Source of the DNA: Rhea pennata
Taxonomy: Eukaryota; Chordata; Aves; Rheiformes; Rheidae
Assembly: GCF_028389875.1 (NCBI RefSeq)
Contig: NC_084672.1
Location: 3,757,501-3,821,500, forward strand
Direction: 5' to 3'
DNA length: 64,000 nt
Position 1 is the first letter of the stretch. Each line of letters begins with the position of its first letter. Shown piece by piece: positions 1 through 12,800 of this stretch. Under the pieces are notes generated by a model that saw only the letters and a program-made list of their open reading frames with translations, did no database searches and was not told the DNA's origin. Both the position numbers and the translations under genes were made by a program.

Positions 1-707
1 CCCCAGTGCAGGTGGTGAATGCTCGGCATCCTTGTGCTGTGCCTCGAGCCCTGCTTGGAGAGATGCTCCGTGGGGGCCGAGCCCTGTCCTGGCACCTCCT
101 GGGGGAACGCAGTGCAGGAGGGCCAGAAAGGGGCCCCAGAGCATCCCATGGGCAGCTTGACACAGCGCCTGCACTACCGGTACGTCTCCAGGCCCCTTCC
201 TGCTCCCCTGGGCTTTCAGGGCCAAATCTCATCAGCCCTGACCTTGCCATGGCTCAGAGCACCCCGGGTGGGCGTTGCCACGTGCCAGCTGCCATCTCAA
301 TGGGCAGGTGTGCTGTGATGCGGTCGTGGGAACGCTTTCTGCAGAGGTGGCAGGACGTGGCCGAGGGCCCTGGATCCGGCACCTGGCTCTTGGTGAAGTG
401 TTTGTGGTGGAAGCGAGATGCCAGCAGCCGTTTTGGCTGTCTGTGGTTGCCAGCACGCCTGGCAGCAACCCTGGCGATATCTGTGTGAGTGCAACAATCT
501 GCCTCAGGCCTCAGTGCCAGCCTAAGGTCTCACTGGTAGCCAATAAGCCTGCTCAAGCTGAAGCCTCAAGTCCACAGAGAAATGAATCCTTATTTATATA
601 TCTGCCTTTTCTAACTAAACAAGATGTTCAGACTCATGCTTGTCGGTGCATTGCTTTAACGGCTGCTGTGCTGATGTGGGCCCCTGACCTCCTCACTCCC
701 GTTGCAG
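1..707 (+). other. PCSK6: PCSK6 intron (3' part), no exon recognised
   Basis: GC-rich intron sequence leading to the acceptor CCGTTGCAG at about 699-707. Several short frames are open here, but none resembles the upstream P-domain or catalytic exon. No repeat family was recognised. Confidence 0.7.
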
Positions 708-844
708 GGTGTTTGACCACTCTAATGAAGGATTCAAGGGCTGGGAGTTCATGACTGTCCACTGCTGGGGGGAGAAGGCAGCGGGGGAATGGACCCTGGA
801 GATCCACGACACCCCGTCCCAAGTGCGCAACCCCGCAGCGCAAG
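708..844 (+). CDS. PCSK6: PCSK6 exon: end of P (homo-B) domain
   Basis: Starts with one base completing a codon, then reads [20 protein letters not shown] and ends [10 protein letters not shown] plus one base before donor GTAAGG. The [11 protein letters not shown] core is the conserved P-domain strand that stabilises the catalytic domain. Confidence 0.93.
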
Positions 845-3800
845 GTAAGGGCCAGGCACAGCCCTGGCCCACGTTTGCAGGGCGATCGGGTCCCGCAGAG
901 ATCTCACTTGGTGTTGCACTTACTTTGTGGTGGCTTTTATGGCTCTGTTTTCTGCAAAATGTTACTACCCAAATTTTCAAAAACAGCTATATTAAACAGA
1001 GCCCCAGAACCCAGATCAAATCACTTGCTCTGGAGGGACCGGTCGCCTGGCTAAGCATGGAGCCTGGAACGAGTTTTCTCCCAACAGTGAATTTGCTGCA
1101 AATGAGAGCAAGGTTTCCAAAATTAAAGTGCAGTGAGTCAAAATGAGGAAACCTAAGAGCTGTAATTTTTGTTTGTTTGTTTTGCTTTGCTGCTGGAACA
1201 TCTGCAGTGTGGGCAGGGTTGTGCAACGTCGCAAAGAGAAGATGCCCCTTGGGCTGAGGACGGACATCCTGATCTCCCGGCTGCCACTGTGCTGGCAGCG
1301 GGGGTACTGTCCCTGGCCTGACCCCCTGTTTGTCACTAGCCCTGCCATCCCGCTATGCCCATCGGCATGCTCTCTGACCTCTTCCCACGCAGAGGAGCTG
1401 GACTGGCGCAATCCATCCCCCTCGTCCTGCCGGAAAGGGGCAGCTGCCTTGTGTAATGGTGGCAGCAAGGCATGAAGGATCCTGCCTTGGGCTAGTGTGA
1501 GTTATGGGGGTGTTAAAATCCAAGCTACCATTGATAGAAAGCCAGAATTATATTAAAAAATTTCTCCCACGCAACATTCTGGCCGTGGGTACACGTGGAG
1601 GTTAATTGCACAGGAAAGTATTTCTGTTTTTTGCCTTAGCCTGAAATCTTTTGAGCTACGAGTAGTAGTAGAGAAACACCCACAGAGCTGCATTTTTCCA
1701 CCTGTATTTATGGTTTGCAAAAAGGCGAAGTACTCCCCTCCGGGATGGCACGTGCATGGAGCTCCAAATGGAGCCATTGGTGGTGGAGCCATGGAGACCT
1801 TTCCAGGGAGGAAAGGGACTGCTTTGCAGGGCAAAGTGCAATGATGGTGTGCGGAGAAGACTAGAGACCAAGGCAAAAATGGTGTGCTAGGGCAAATGGT
1901 TTCACCTATGATTTAATAATTAATTATATGAGGCAACGCTATTTTTGGCCTAATTGGGGAATAATCTTCCAGCTGCCATGCAATTGCTTCCTAGGGCTTT
2001 GCTTTATATGCATTTTCAACATGTTTGTTCAGCAAATGAAAAATGAACATACTGAATCACTGTTAAAGAGATTGCATCTTATTTAAAGCAGACAGGGAAA
2101 CACAAGAGGAAAAAGAGAAAAACAGGAGGAAAGAGAGGGAAAGTGTTCTCAGCAAGCGGCACTCGTGTAAGCAGGAGCAGCAATAAGGCCGTTGTCCGCT
2201 TCTCCGCTTCGACCAGGGACCCCGTGTGCTGGGCACAGCTCCTGCGATCTTGAGCTGACACTAGGATGCTGCCGAGCCGGCTCCTCCCGCGCGGCAGCAT
2301 CAGGCGCTGGCCAGCTGCACGTAGGGCTGCTGTGCAAAGTGCTGCGGCAGATATTTTCTCCTCTTGCAGCATTTACAGCCCCATGGGGAGATGACATTTA
2401 CAGCCATTCGGATGTTATGGTTGGGAGGCCTCACCTTCCCTTGTGAGTCTTCAGTTCTGCTCTTTCCTGGATTTCTAGCCTGTCTGCCACATCTACATGG
2501 CCCGAAAAGCTGTTAATGATGGTTAGGGCGTTTCTTTTTTTTTTCCCCCTTCTGCTGATACAAAAGGGGACAGTGTTCTCAGAAACTGTGCTCTGGCTGC
2601 TGTTTGGTTCAGATGCAGAAATACCTTAAACACCCTTAGTCTTGCCATCATTAACCCCCCCTTGATAGTATTAGAAGTCAGATAGCAGACCATGCCTCGG
2701 CTTTCTGCTGTGAGGGAATAAGGCCTCATAAAGTTTTGTCCCTTCTTTCCCGTGGGCCCCAGGGCCACTTTGCAGACTCCCGTGCTGCCTGGCCCTGGCG
2801 AAGGGCAGGTCATGGTTGCCCTCCCTCGCACCCTGTCTCCACTGGCATCCCCTTGCCCGATGTCAGCCTTGCAGAGCCAGGCCTGGGCTTGGCCCCTCTC
2901 CCTGAGAGAGTCTCAGCCGTGCTGCATGCTGCTCACGGTGACAAAACGCCCCAATGCTTTAGAGTAAATTCACTCTCCTGGCTGGAGGCTTATGGCTGAA
3001 CTCTTCCCAATTAAAACTGCCTGAGCTTTCCTGTCCAATATTTCCAGGCTCTGCACAGTCAATACTCGTTTAAATGCTTAAGCAGGTGGATCCTTTCAGT
3101 TCTTTCCAAGTGCAGCCTAAAGAAACTTAGGGCAAAGAGAGCCAAGATATTTGAGTGTTTGAAACATTAAGCCTTTCCTGGAAATTTAGGGATTAGCAGT
3201 TAAAACCAAATGCACTGCAGGCTTGAAATAACTTGCTTTCCAAAGCATTGATTGGGAATTAAGACCAGAAAAAAAAAAAGTGCAGAAAAGAAGCAGCGGC
3301 ATTTTATGAACCAGTGGCAGAGTACCCCATCACTCCCCCGACATTGCGCAGGTTAGCAGAGGACTCCCGTGCAAAGCCACCCACCAAGGGTTGCACCCTT
3401 CCCAGGGCTGGGTGCAAGCTGGGCTCTCTCCGAGCGTGAGGTTACCCTCGCGGACCTCAAGCCGCAGCAAACGCGGAGAATGGCCATCACAGGTCCTCCC
3501 AGAGATGCACCCAGCCCCTGCCTGGCCGGGAGGATGAGGAGGGTGAGCACGTATTTCCCATGCCCTGCGGTGCAGCAACTGCCTGTCCCAGCAGCAGCAG
3601 GACCCTGCAGCATGTTTCCACTTCCTGGCTGGGTCTGGTTGTGTTTGAGGCGAGGCAGCGCATAAACCTCTTAAATGTTGGGGGAGAGGTTGTTGGTTCT
3701 CTGTTGGTGGTGGAGAGCACAGCTAAAAATAATCTGCTCGTGTGCGCTGGGCCCACTTTTATCAGACAGAAATAATCCTCCAGGTCTTAAGTTGCAGCTT

Positions 3801-6800
3801 TTAAAGTTAACATCTCTCTCTGTACTTTGGGCATTAACAATATAGTGGCACTGCGATTTATCAGACAAGAGTTACAGCATTAAAAAAATCCCTCATACAC
3901 ACCTTAAACTGTTGCTTTTGTTCAGACTGAGAGCTCAGTGGGCTAATGAAGATTTCTGGTTTTACGTTGTTCGCTGCTTCATCACTGTGCAAATGGCTAA
4001 GCTCTGACCTACCTCCCAGGAGGTGGTCCATGTCCCCTTCACTCCTTAGGCTCTTGCTGCTCACTCTTCCTGCTGCCGCCTCCCTCGATTTATCCCAAAA
4101 CACTGCTTCACTTGCAAGTCCTCCGGGTCTCTAGTCCTGAAGGGAGGAGAAAGAGGCATCCTTGCTCCGGAGGGTTGTGAGCAGCAGGGAGACACGTGAT
4201 GAGTTTCTCCTAACTTTGCATCTACTGCAGGGAAGCTGAAGGAATGGAGTCTCATTTTCTACGGGACGGCCGAGCACCCCTACAACACGCTCAGCTCCCA
4301 CCACTCCCGCTCGAGGATGCTTGAGATCTCGGCCTCGGAGATGGAGCCGTCAAAGGCCGCCCTCCTCCAGAGCCAGATGGAGATTGTGGAGGAGGAGGAG
4401 GAGTATACAGGTAAGTGCCGAAGGGCCACTGGAGCCAGTGCTTCCTGCAGCACAGGGGTGCCCTACTGCAGACACACTCACTGGGTGGAGAAATGCAAGC
4501 CAGGAAAAACTCAGGGGTACTCTGGGGAGAGGGAAGGAAATTCAGTGTGTTTTTTCCTGAAGTCTTATAAAACATGGTGAGAGGGAACAAGTATTAATAC
4601 ACTACTGGTTAGGTTTTGACAAGCTACAGGCCTTGGGCAGTTTGAAGTGCGGTAGAGGGTTCACGGGGGATAGGTGCTCCAGGTCTTGGGACAGAAAAGT
4701 GCTCCCTGTTGCCTTGCAGCCCTCTGCAGTGCCTTTCTACACTATCTTTCTCAGTGCTGAGCAACAGCTCAATGCAGCGCACAGGTCACGATCACTCACA
4801 CTGGGTGTTTGAACAAAAGCCCCCTGGCAAGAGGAGGAAGCTGGTGACCTCCCCATGCCGGCACGGCACAGCTAAATCCCGCAGTTCTGCAGGTGCTGTG
4901 TCGGAACCCCAAATCCACCACTCCAGGTCTTGCTGTGGCTGAGCATCCTGGTTGCTATTCCTAGGCCCGTTGGCCAAGTTTCTGTTTGGATGTGATGTGT
5001 TTAACAGGAGCCAGGCACTAGGCTGCGAGCAGTTAAATAGTATAGGGTAGGAGAGCAGGAAGGCCTGATGCAGCACTCTGGCTCTCCTCCCTGCTGCTGC
5101 GGCGTGCACGGCAGGAGAGCGGAGGCAGGATTTGGGTGGGACAAGCGCACCAGAGCATGGAGCAAAGCCGGCTGTGTCCAGTGTTGCCAGCCCCCACCTG
5201 CCTGCTGCCGAAGGAACTATGGCAAGCGGTGAAATTAGAAGCTAGCAAAACACCCCGTTCTGGCATTTCTACCACAAATTGGCAGTGAAGACATCTGGAG
5301 ACTAAAAAAAGATCCTCTGCCTACCTCCCCCATTGGATGCGGGGAGGTGAGAGAAGCTGCGGGACCGGCTGCAAAGCCGCCTGTGGCTGCTCCAGTGGGA
5401 GCCCAGGGGAATGCCAGCAAGGCTGGCTCCTCACACAGCACCAGGAAAAAGTCATGGAGCAGTTGGAAGGATTCAGTGGCAAGGTCTGAATGAGGATGAG
5501 GAGGATTGGATCAACCACAGGCAGAGCCAGAAAACAGCAGCCAAAATCTTCACCCACGTGAGAAGTTTGCCATCGGCTTTCAGGAGGCAAAGATTTCATC
5601 CATCTCACTGCCAGTGGCAGGCTGTCATCACTAAGATGTCACTGGTGCTGGAATGGGGAGCAGCTGCTGTTGGTGGTGGGGTTATTGCAACCTTCCTTTT
5701 CTTGCAGACAACATTTCTGGCAAGAGAATGCTTGCCTTGGCAGCTCTGGCGCCTCCAGGTTTCATGCTTGCAAGCAGCTTGCCCCTTCCCTCTGACATCC
5801 CCTTGCTGCGAGGAAACAGCAAGCTCCCACAAAACGTCTGTCTGGGCTTCTCACCACCGCAGCCATGTTGCTCCGAAGGGGGATAGAGCCCTCCTCCATC
5901 CTGCCACCTTTCCTAATGGCAAACCCTCTCCACGCAGGCTAATGCTGATGCCATTGGGGGTGCAGTGGCGCCAGCCTGAGCCTAGCACGCCTGGGGTGAG
6001 GTTTTCCCTCTCGGCTCTGCGCCGCTCGGGGGTGGCCAGCCAAGGCAGACCTGCTGGGTTGACCGTGCCGCTGCAGCCAGGCAGTGCTGTCGCTGTGGTG
6101 GCAGGGGTGCTGTGCAAGCACAGGCACACTGGTGGTATCCACATGTTTGCCCGTGGCATATCTTAACAGCCTGCTAGCGTGACGTTGCTGCTGTCTGAAG
6201 AACAAATGTGTGAGGTCCTTAATTGCTGTGGCTTTCCCCTTGAGATGTTGCTTATTTGTAATCGCTTCAAAGGCACGATTCTCCTTCAGCGCTGCCCCCA
6301 CGTGTGTATGTGTTTGTTTGCCCCGAGGTGGGGGGGTTAGCTGAAGGAAGGCAGTGTGGGATGTTTGCTGGGGAGGATAAAATGAGCAGGGAGGCAAGCG
6401 GCCTGGAGGGCAGCGGTACAGCTGCAGTGGGCTGTGGGCTGCCCGTCCGGGGCTGGAGGCAGGCAGAGGGGCAGGCAAAGGCTCTCTGCCACCTCCCTAA
6501 ATTGAGGAACCCAGCGTAGTGATGGGGAGGCAGCATGGCCGGAAACAGGCATCCTCGGAGGCAGGGCTAGGAGCATCCTTGCAGCTGGCCAACTCACGGG
6601 TGTGGGCAAGCACTCTTCCTCATCTCGAGCCAGGGGCACTAAAGCAGTCTTTTGTACCAAGGCCCAATCCAGAAGAGCTTGGAAGAGCTCGTTCAGCTGA
6701 AATCTCTCCTGTCTTGAAGGTCTGTGCCATCCTGAGTGTGGCGACCAGGGATGTGATGGTCCCAATGCTGACCAGTGCTTGAACTGCATCCACTACAGTC

Positions 6801-9800
6801 TTGGGAGCATGAAAAGCGGCAGGTAACAGGCTCCTTCGTATTACTCCTCTGCATGCCACAGGTCCCCCATGTGCTGCTCAAATTACAAGCTGACCCCACA
6901 TAATGGATGTGCGGGAGCACTCATGACAAATTAAAGCTAGAGGCTGTGCAAGGCTAATGGACAGCCCTCAGTTCAATTCCCACAGGCTAGTGCTGGCACG
7001 AGGGGCAAATGTGCCACAGTAAAGTGCTGGCGGGGTGCTCAGATGCACACACTGAGCAGAGGCCTTGAGTCCTCCTGCCCTCGCTCCCCAGACTCTCGAG
7101 CAGCACCTATCACCAGGGGTCATGCAACACTGTGGAGAGGACAGCGTATATGAGATAGAAAATAGAGGGAAGAGATAGGAGGAGGTATGGGGATTTCTAC
7201 CATAAACTGGGATACGATGGTATGGGGCAAATAGAGCTAGAGGTCTCTGGAGAACCTTAGGAATGTAAGTCATTTGGGGAAAAATGTTTCCAGAAACATT
7301 GGCTTTGCCATCAAGAGTCACCAATGGGCTCAGGAGCCCAAAGGACAGATTGCTGAGATGCCAAATGACTTCTGAGATGCAGCTTTAGGGTCTTAAATCT
7401 CTTTGACTGTCATGGGGAAAGTTTACTCCTAATCTGGCTGAAATGGTGGTGGTGGTGTGCAGCTAGCTGAAAAGTTGAATCCACTGCTATTTATTACTGA
7501 GCCACAAATTCAAGACAACTTAAATCTTAAGAAGTAAACAAGAAGTAACAAATAAATAAGAAGTAAATAAGACAAAATTGCTGCTAAGGCTGGAAGACTT
7601 TCTGAATGATGTACTAATTCTGTAAGTGATGAGATGTTCCCACCTGGCCACTGGAATAATTATTGTACAGTGAGCATGGCCTTGATGCTGTCAGCCAGGG
7701 GAATTTAGGGACATTTGCATAAACAAGATTTATTTTCAATAAATACTAAGCATGGTGACTAAACGCCAGACCTAATGAGCTGTGAATACTCCATAGATTT
7801 TGGAAACGAGCTCTGCCCCTTGCCCCGACCACCTTCCTTCCCCACGCCTGGAGCTGTACAAGCTTAGCGCTGCCTGCGATCCCTCCCAGTGAGCGGGGCA
7901 GATGGGTGCAAGACAGACGGGCAGACACAAGGGAGCTTTGTCAGGACCTACACACAGCATAAGGCACCTTGTGCCACCTGTCTTCGCTCTGCATCCCTTT
8001 CCCATGGCTTTCCCTGGTTGCAGGACGTTGCCCATCTGACCAGGCATGGGGGGCTCCTACCCTTCTCTTGGTTTCTTCCTGCAGAATGTGCGTGAGCTCG
8101 TGCCCCTCAGGGTTTTTTGGCGACAAAGGTGCAAGAAGATGCCGGAGGTGCTATAAGGGATGTGAGAGCTGCCTCGGGAGGGGCCCAAACCAGTGCACAG
8201 CTTGCAAGCGGAGCCTTTATCATCACCAGGAAATGAACACGTGTGTGGTGCTGTGCCCACCTGGATTTTACTCTGAGGAACGTAAGGATATTTAGCACTT
8301 GTAAACTAGCATGAGGATATGCAGGATTTGCTTCTATTTTAAGTGATATGGATTGAAGAAATCACCTCCGTTTCTGGGTTCTGGCTTACAAATACACCCA
8401 GACCTGTATGTGGAGGAGGAAGAACTCTTTGTGCAGGGGGTGGTACAGAGCAGAGGCATTCAAAGCTGGCAAACAGCTGTTAGTCAGAGGAAGCTGTTAT
8501 TAGTAATCGTAGCTGCTTGTAAATGCATTTCTCCCTGGTAGGTAATACCAATAATATCCAGATAAGGTGTTTTGCCATAGATCATCCCGCAGCTATGGGG
8601 CACAAATACCACATGCTACCAAAAGTACAGAGAGGAGAATCAGGAAGACATTTCTCCACTGTACAAAGTGGACACGTTTTTTGTCAAGAGAAGTGTCGTT
8701 CCTCCCCTCCTGCACTTCCATTCATCTCCGTGCTCTTCTGTGGCTGCAAGCAGTAAGCGCAGAACAGTTGCCTGCTTAGATTATTACAGAAGTGGGCTTC
8801 AGCGTAACCAGCTGTGGGCAGGAGCAGAAACGCTGCTTTCCCCCCATGCCTCTGTCAGATGCACCTCTGCAAGCAACAGAGCAGAATTCAGAGGAGCTTT
8901 GCCCATATTGAGTGTTCAAGGGCTTGATCCAGCTCCCACTGAAGGCTCCTTTCAGCTTTAATGAAAGCTGGACTGGAGCCCTCCTGAAGGGTAAAATCTC
9001 ACCCACATTAGTGCTGCTCCTGGATTCATTGCCCTGGGGAAGCAAGGGGCTAACCTGCCACTGGGGAAAAGAAACATCCTTTTGACTCTCAAGCACATTA
9101 AAAATCCAAGCCAGCCTGTGTTAGTCACATAATATTTGCTCTATCCTCTTTTGAATATTCCTGTTGTCTGAACATGCACTTGGAAGTCATCTGCACTAGC
9201 AGAGGCTGTTATGGATGGGTGGAGGATGTGCATCTCCTTCCCGATCAGCTGCTGCTAAAACCATGCTGGATTGCAGCACTGCATGTGGCTTTGTGGCTGT
9301 GACTGCTGCTTGCAAATCACTGTCCAGATTTTATTCTCACCGACTCTCTTTGTTTTTTGGAAGGTCAGAAACGCTGTCTTAAATGTCATCAAAGCTGTAA
9401 AAAATGTGTTGGCGAACCAGATAAATGTACTGCATGCAAAGATGGATTCAGGTAAAATACCAACACAAGGCAAGTTTATACCGTGAGCATTTGTATCTGT
9501 ATTTTAAATTTGGGAAACTTGTGAGGAGCCTGCCTATGATGGGAAATTAGAGGATGAATTAGCTGAAAATCTAGGTCTTGCTTCAGTAATATGACAGCTG
9601 GGACACAAAGCAATGGAGGTTTGGGAATTTAAAGGTAGCACCGTATGTCCATCTCTTAGCTGACAAGCACAGTCTGAATTTCATTTCCTTTTCTACAGTG
9701 CTTGCAGATGTGGCAAGTGCTGTGCTATGGTCAAAGACAGTGTTTGCTAAAATCTCAATGGAAAGAGGTAGCAATTCGCTTGTAGGCTGGCTTGATGCAA

Positions 9801-12800
9801 CACCCACTGAAATTGCTTGGAAGTGTCCTGAATTCAGCGTCCTGTGAGCAGAGCAGCTCCTGGCACCGCAGTGACATGGGGCTGGCCTGAGCAGGCATCT
9901 GGGCCCCCAGAGCAGTCATTTACTGCTGGAAAGGGGTCCTGGGGTGATGCATGCTCTGTGGCTAAGCAGTCCGTGTGCAGCCAGCTGCCTCTCCCAGCAT
10001 GCCTGGCCTTGCCGGTGCGACAAATCCTGCCCTGCTGAGGCCCTGGGAGGAGCTGAGTAGCAAACCCCTGTGTTTCCTTAGAATTTTTGCATCTTCTCAA
10101 CTTCTTGACAGTCCCTAGTGCTGCTCAATTTACTGTCCTTTCACTGAGGTTGCTTGTAAGGCAGGAGCAAGGGCATCTAAAAAGGATTTTAAAAAGTGAA
10201 AAAAAATGTTTGGATATTGTAAAATGGACATTTCCTCTAGAGTCTCAGATAGTTTTTTCAGAGTAATCCCAGCCAAATGGAGCAGTGCAGGCTACGCACA
10301 TTATTTTGTTTACCTGGCAGTGCTGTTACTAGGCTGATGCTATAAATAACTATTCCAGGTAGATTGAAAATGCATGTTCTAAATGCAGAAGCCCTTTGCT
10401 TAGGGCCGTGTCTCCCTAGTAAAACTTTACCAGACATGCTTATTCAGTCGTGCTAATGCTAGCTGGTCAAGAGTAGCTGGCTGGGGGCCATACAAGAGCA
10501 TCTTTTTGCCTTGCTCCCTGAGAAGATCAGGTGCATTAATGGCTTTCCAGCAGTGCCTCTGTGGTCACAGGGCCCAGCAGCGCTTACGAGCAGCAGACAG
10601 CATCGCACAGGCTGCAGGACAGACAGGGCTGGGCCAGGTGCAGGAAGCTCTTTTTCCCCCACAGGCATACATGGAAAGTAAAATCTGGTAGCATTTGGAT
10701 TTGCTCAAAGGCTGAAAGTGGGCTGGAGCAACTGTGTAATAACATGGTTCTTGCAGGGGAGGCAATTGCTGCTGCCAGAAGATTATCTACTCCCTCAGAA
10801 AAGTAAAAGTGGAGGCACTTCTCAGGCACAATTCATACGATGCTTCCTTTTTATTGTCCAATATCCTTTTAAGCTAGGACTTTAAATCATCTCTGTCACG
10901 TTAAAGCACTAGTGGCCCAGCCGCGGCAGCTTTGCTAAGTGTGTTCCCTCTCTGCTGTCTCTGCCACTTGGAGAAGCCGCACGGGGGCCAGTGTTTCGGT
11001 GCGAGAGTGCAGCCAAAACTTTTCCTCTGGGGACCTCGTGTCCTTTGGGGTGCAGAGTTGGGCCCATTTCACATGAGCACTGCCCGGGATGCAGCAGACT
11101 CTGGCCTGGAGGCAGCCGGGAGCCTCTTTTCCACAGCAGGAACCACTGGCACTGCTGAGCCCCAGGGATGCGGGGTCCCCGCTGAGGGAAGCGCAGCCCA
11201 GCACCCGAGCTGTGCCGGTGCAGAGCAGGGAGACAGCTCCTGCCCCTGGGGACGTGGCAGCCCAACGTGGAGCTGGCCGTAGAGGGTTGCGCAGCAGCGT
11301 CTCCATGCGCATCATTATGACAGGAAATAAAACCGAGCGATTTAATTCCTCCAAAGCCAGGGGCCTTCAGACTTACTAAAAGCCTTTTCGGAGGAGGCAC
11401 ATTTGAAACAATTTCCTTTTATTCCAAAGAGCCTAATGATGCACCAGGCCTGTGGGAGAGTCGGGCTGGCTGCCCATGTGAAAAAATAATTCTATTTCCT
11501 CTTGAACATTTAATTAAAGAACCTGCAGCAGTTCCTTGTTCTTAGGCAGGACTTTCTTTTGAAGTGCTGGCTGGCTTTCAGACGCCTTCTGCTCTGGGAG
11601 GAGGCAGCAGGCAGCCTGGCTGTGCTGTTCCACAGCGGATGAGTCTTTCCGTCCTCTTCGTGGTTGTTTGGATTTGTTGATGGCCGTGGCACAGCGCCTG
11701 CAGGGCGACAGCCCTGACCTGAGCCACAACAGCAGCGGAAACAGATGAGCAAGAGGCAACGTCCCCACTTGCTTTGCAGTCCCCTGCAAATCTGCAATAA
11801 CCACTGGCTGCAGCCCCGTGTGTGAAACCTGGGTGCAAGGCAGTCGAAGGGTGCAGAGGTGCATGAGTTACAGCAGCAGCCGGCTCGGGTGCAGGACAGG
11901 TGAAGCACAGCCATGGCGCTGCACCGTGCAAGAGCAGCCGCACCACAGGGCAGGCGAGGGAGCATCTTGGGCAGAACGGCCAAAGGTCCAGCTGCAGCAG
12001 GCTGCATTAAATTTATAGCCGTATCAGTGTGTTTGGGTGCAAATTTTCTCTCTGCTTTCCCAACAGCCTGGTGGGAGAGAGCTGTGTGCCGGAGTGCCAG
12101 CCCACCACCTACCTCAGCAGGGAGCCCCGGCGGTGTGAGAGCTGCCCCGCCGGATGCCCGGCCTGTGCAGGTACGTCGTCCGCCCGTGGCATCCTCCACC
12201 GGCACCCACAGCACCCGCAAGCGCCTTTGCACTGCCACACAGACCCCCCCAGAGCCCGTGTGCTTTGCGGGCACGACGCTTGCCGACATGGCGATGCCTG
12301 CGGTGCTGGCTCTCTGCTGAACTGAAGGGCTTTGCTCTGTGTTGCTTTTTGTGCGTTTGTCGCAGTTAATAGCCTTGCCATGGGGAAAGGCTGGAGAGCT
12401 GGGGGGGAGTGTTCAGTTCGCCGGGGCTGGGAGCCTGCTGCCATCCTGTCTCCTCTGTGTGCTGCCAGGTGGTGGAAATATATTTAAATTGGAAAGGTTT
12501 TTAGAGAGTTTTTACGTTTTTATTAGAGACATTCTTTATTCCTTTATCCATCTGAATCCTTAATAAGCTTGGAGGGGGCTGTGAAACCCATTCAAAATGA
12601 TCAAAGGTGGCTTTCTAGCATGTAAAAATGCCAGGCATTTAACGCGTGTTATCTCCAGTTGTCGCGCAGCCAGGCGTCCTCCCAGAAGGCTGAGAGCAGC
12701 CGCTCTGGGGTCCTGCAAAGCATCCTGCTTGCCCGGGTGCCTTCCCTGCCCCGAGTCCCTTCGCGCTCCAGGAGAGATTATGGCAAACAAAGTCAGGCGC

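Noticed and set aside
5411-6166. 251-codon frame in a PCSK6 intron
   Set aside because: No family resemblance, no plausible splice joins to PCSK6, composition typical of GC-rich intron.
11510-12289. 259-codon antisense frame in PCSK6
   Set aside because: Overlaps a verified PCSK6 exon on the other strand; no recognisable domain.
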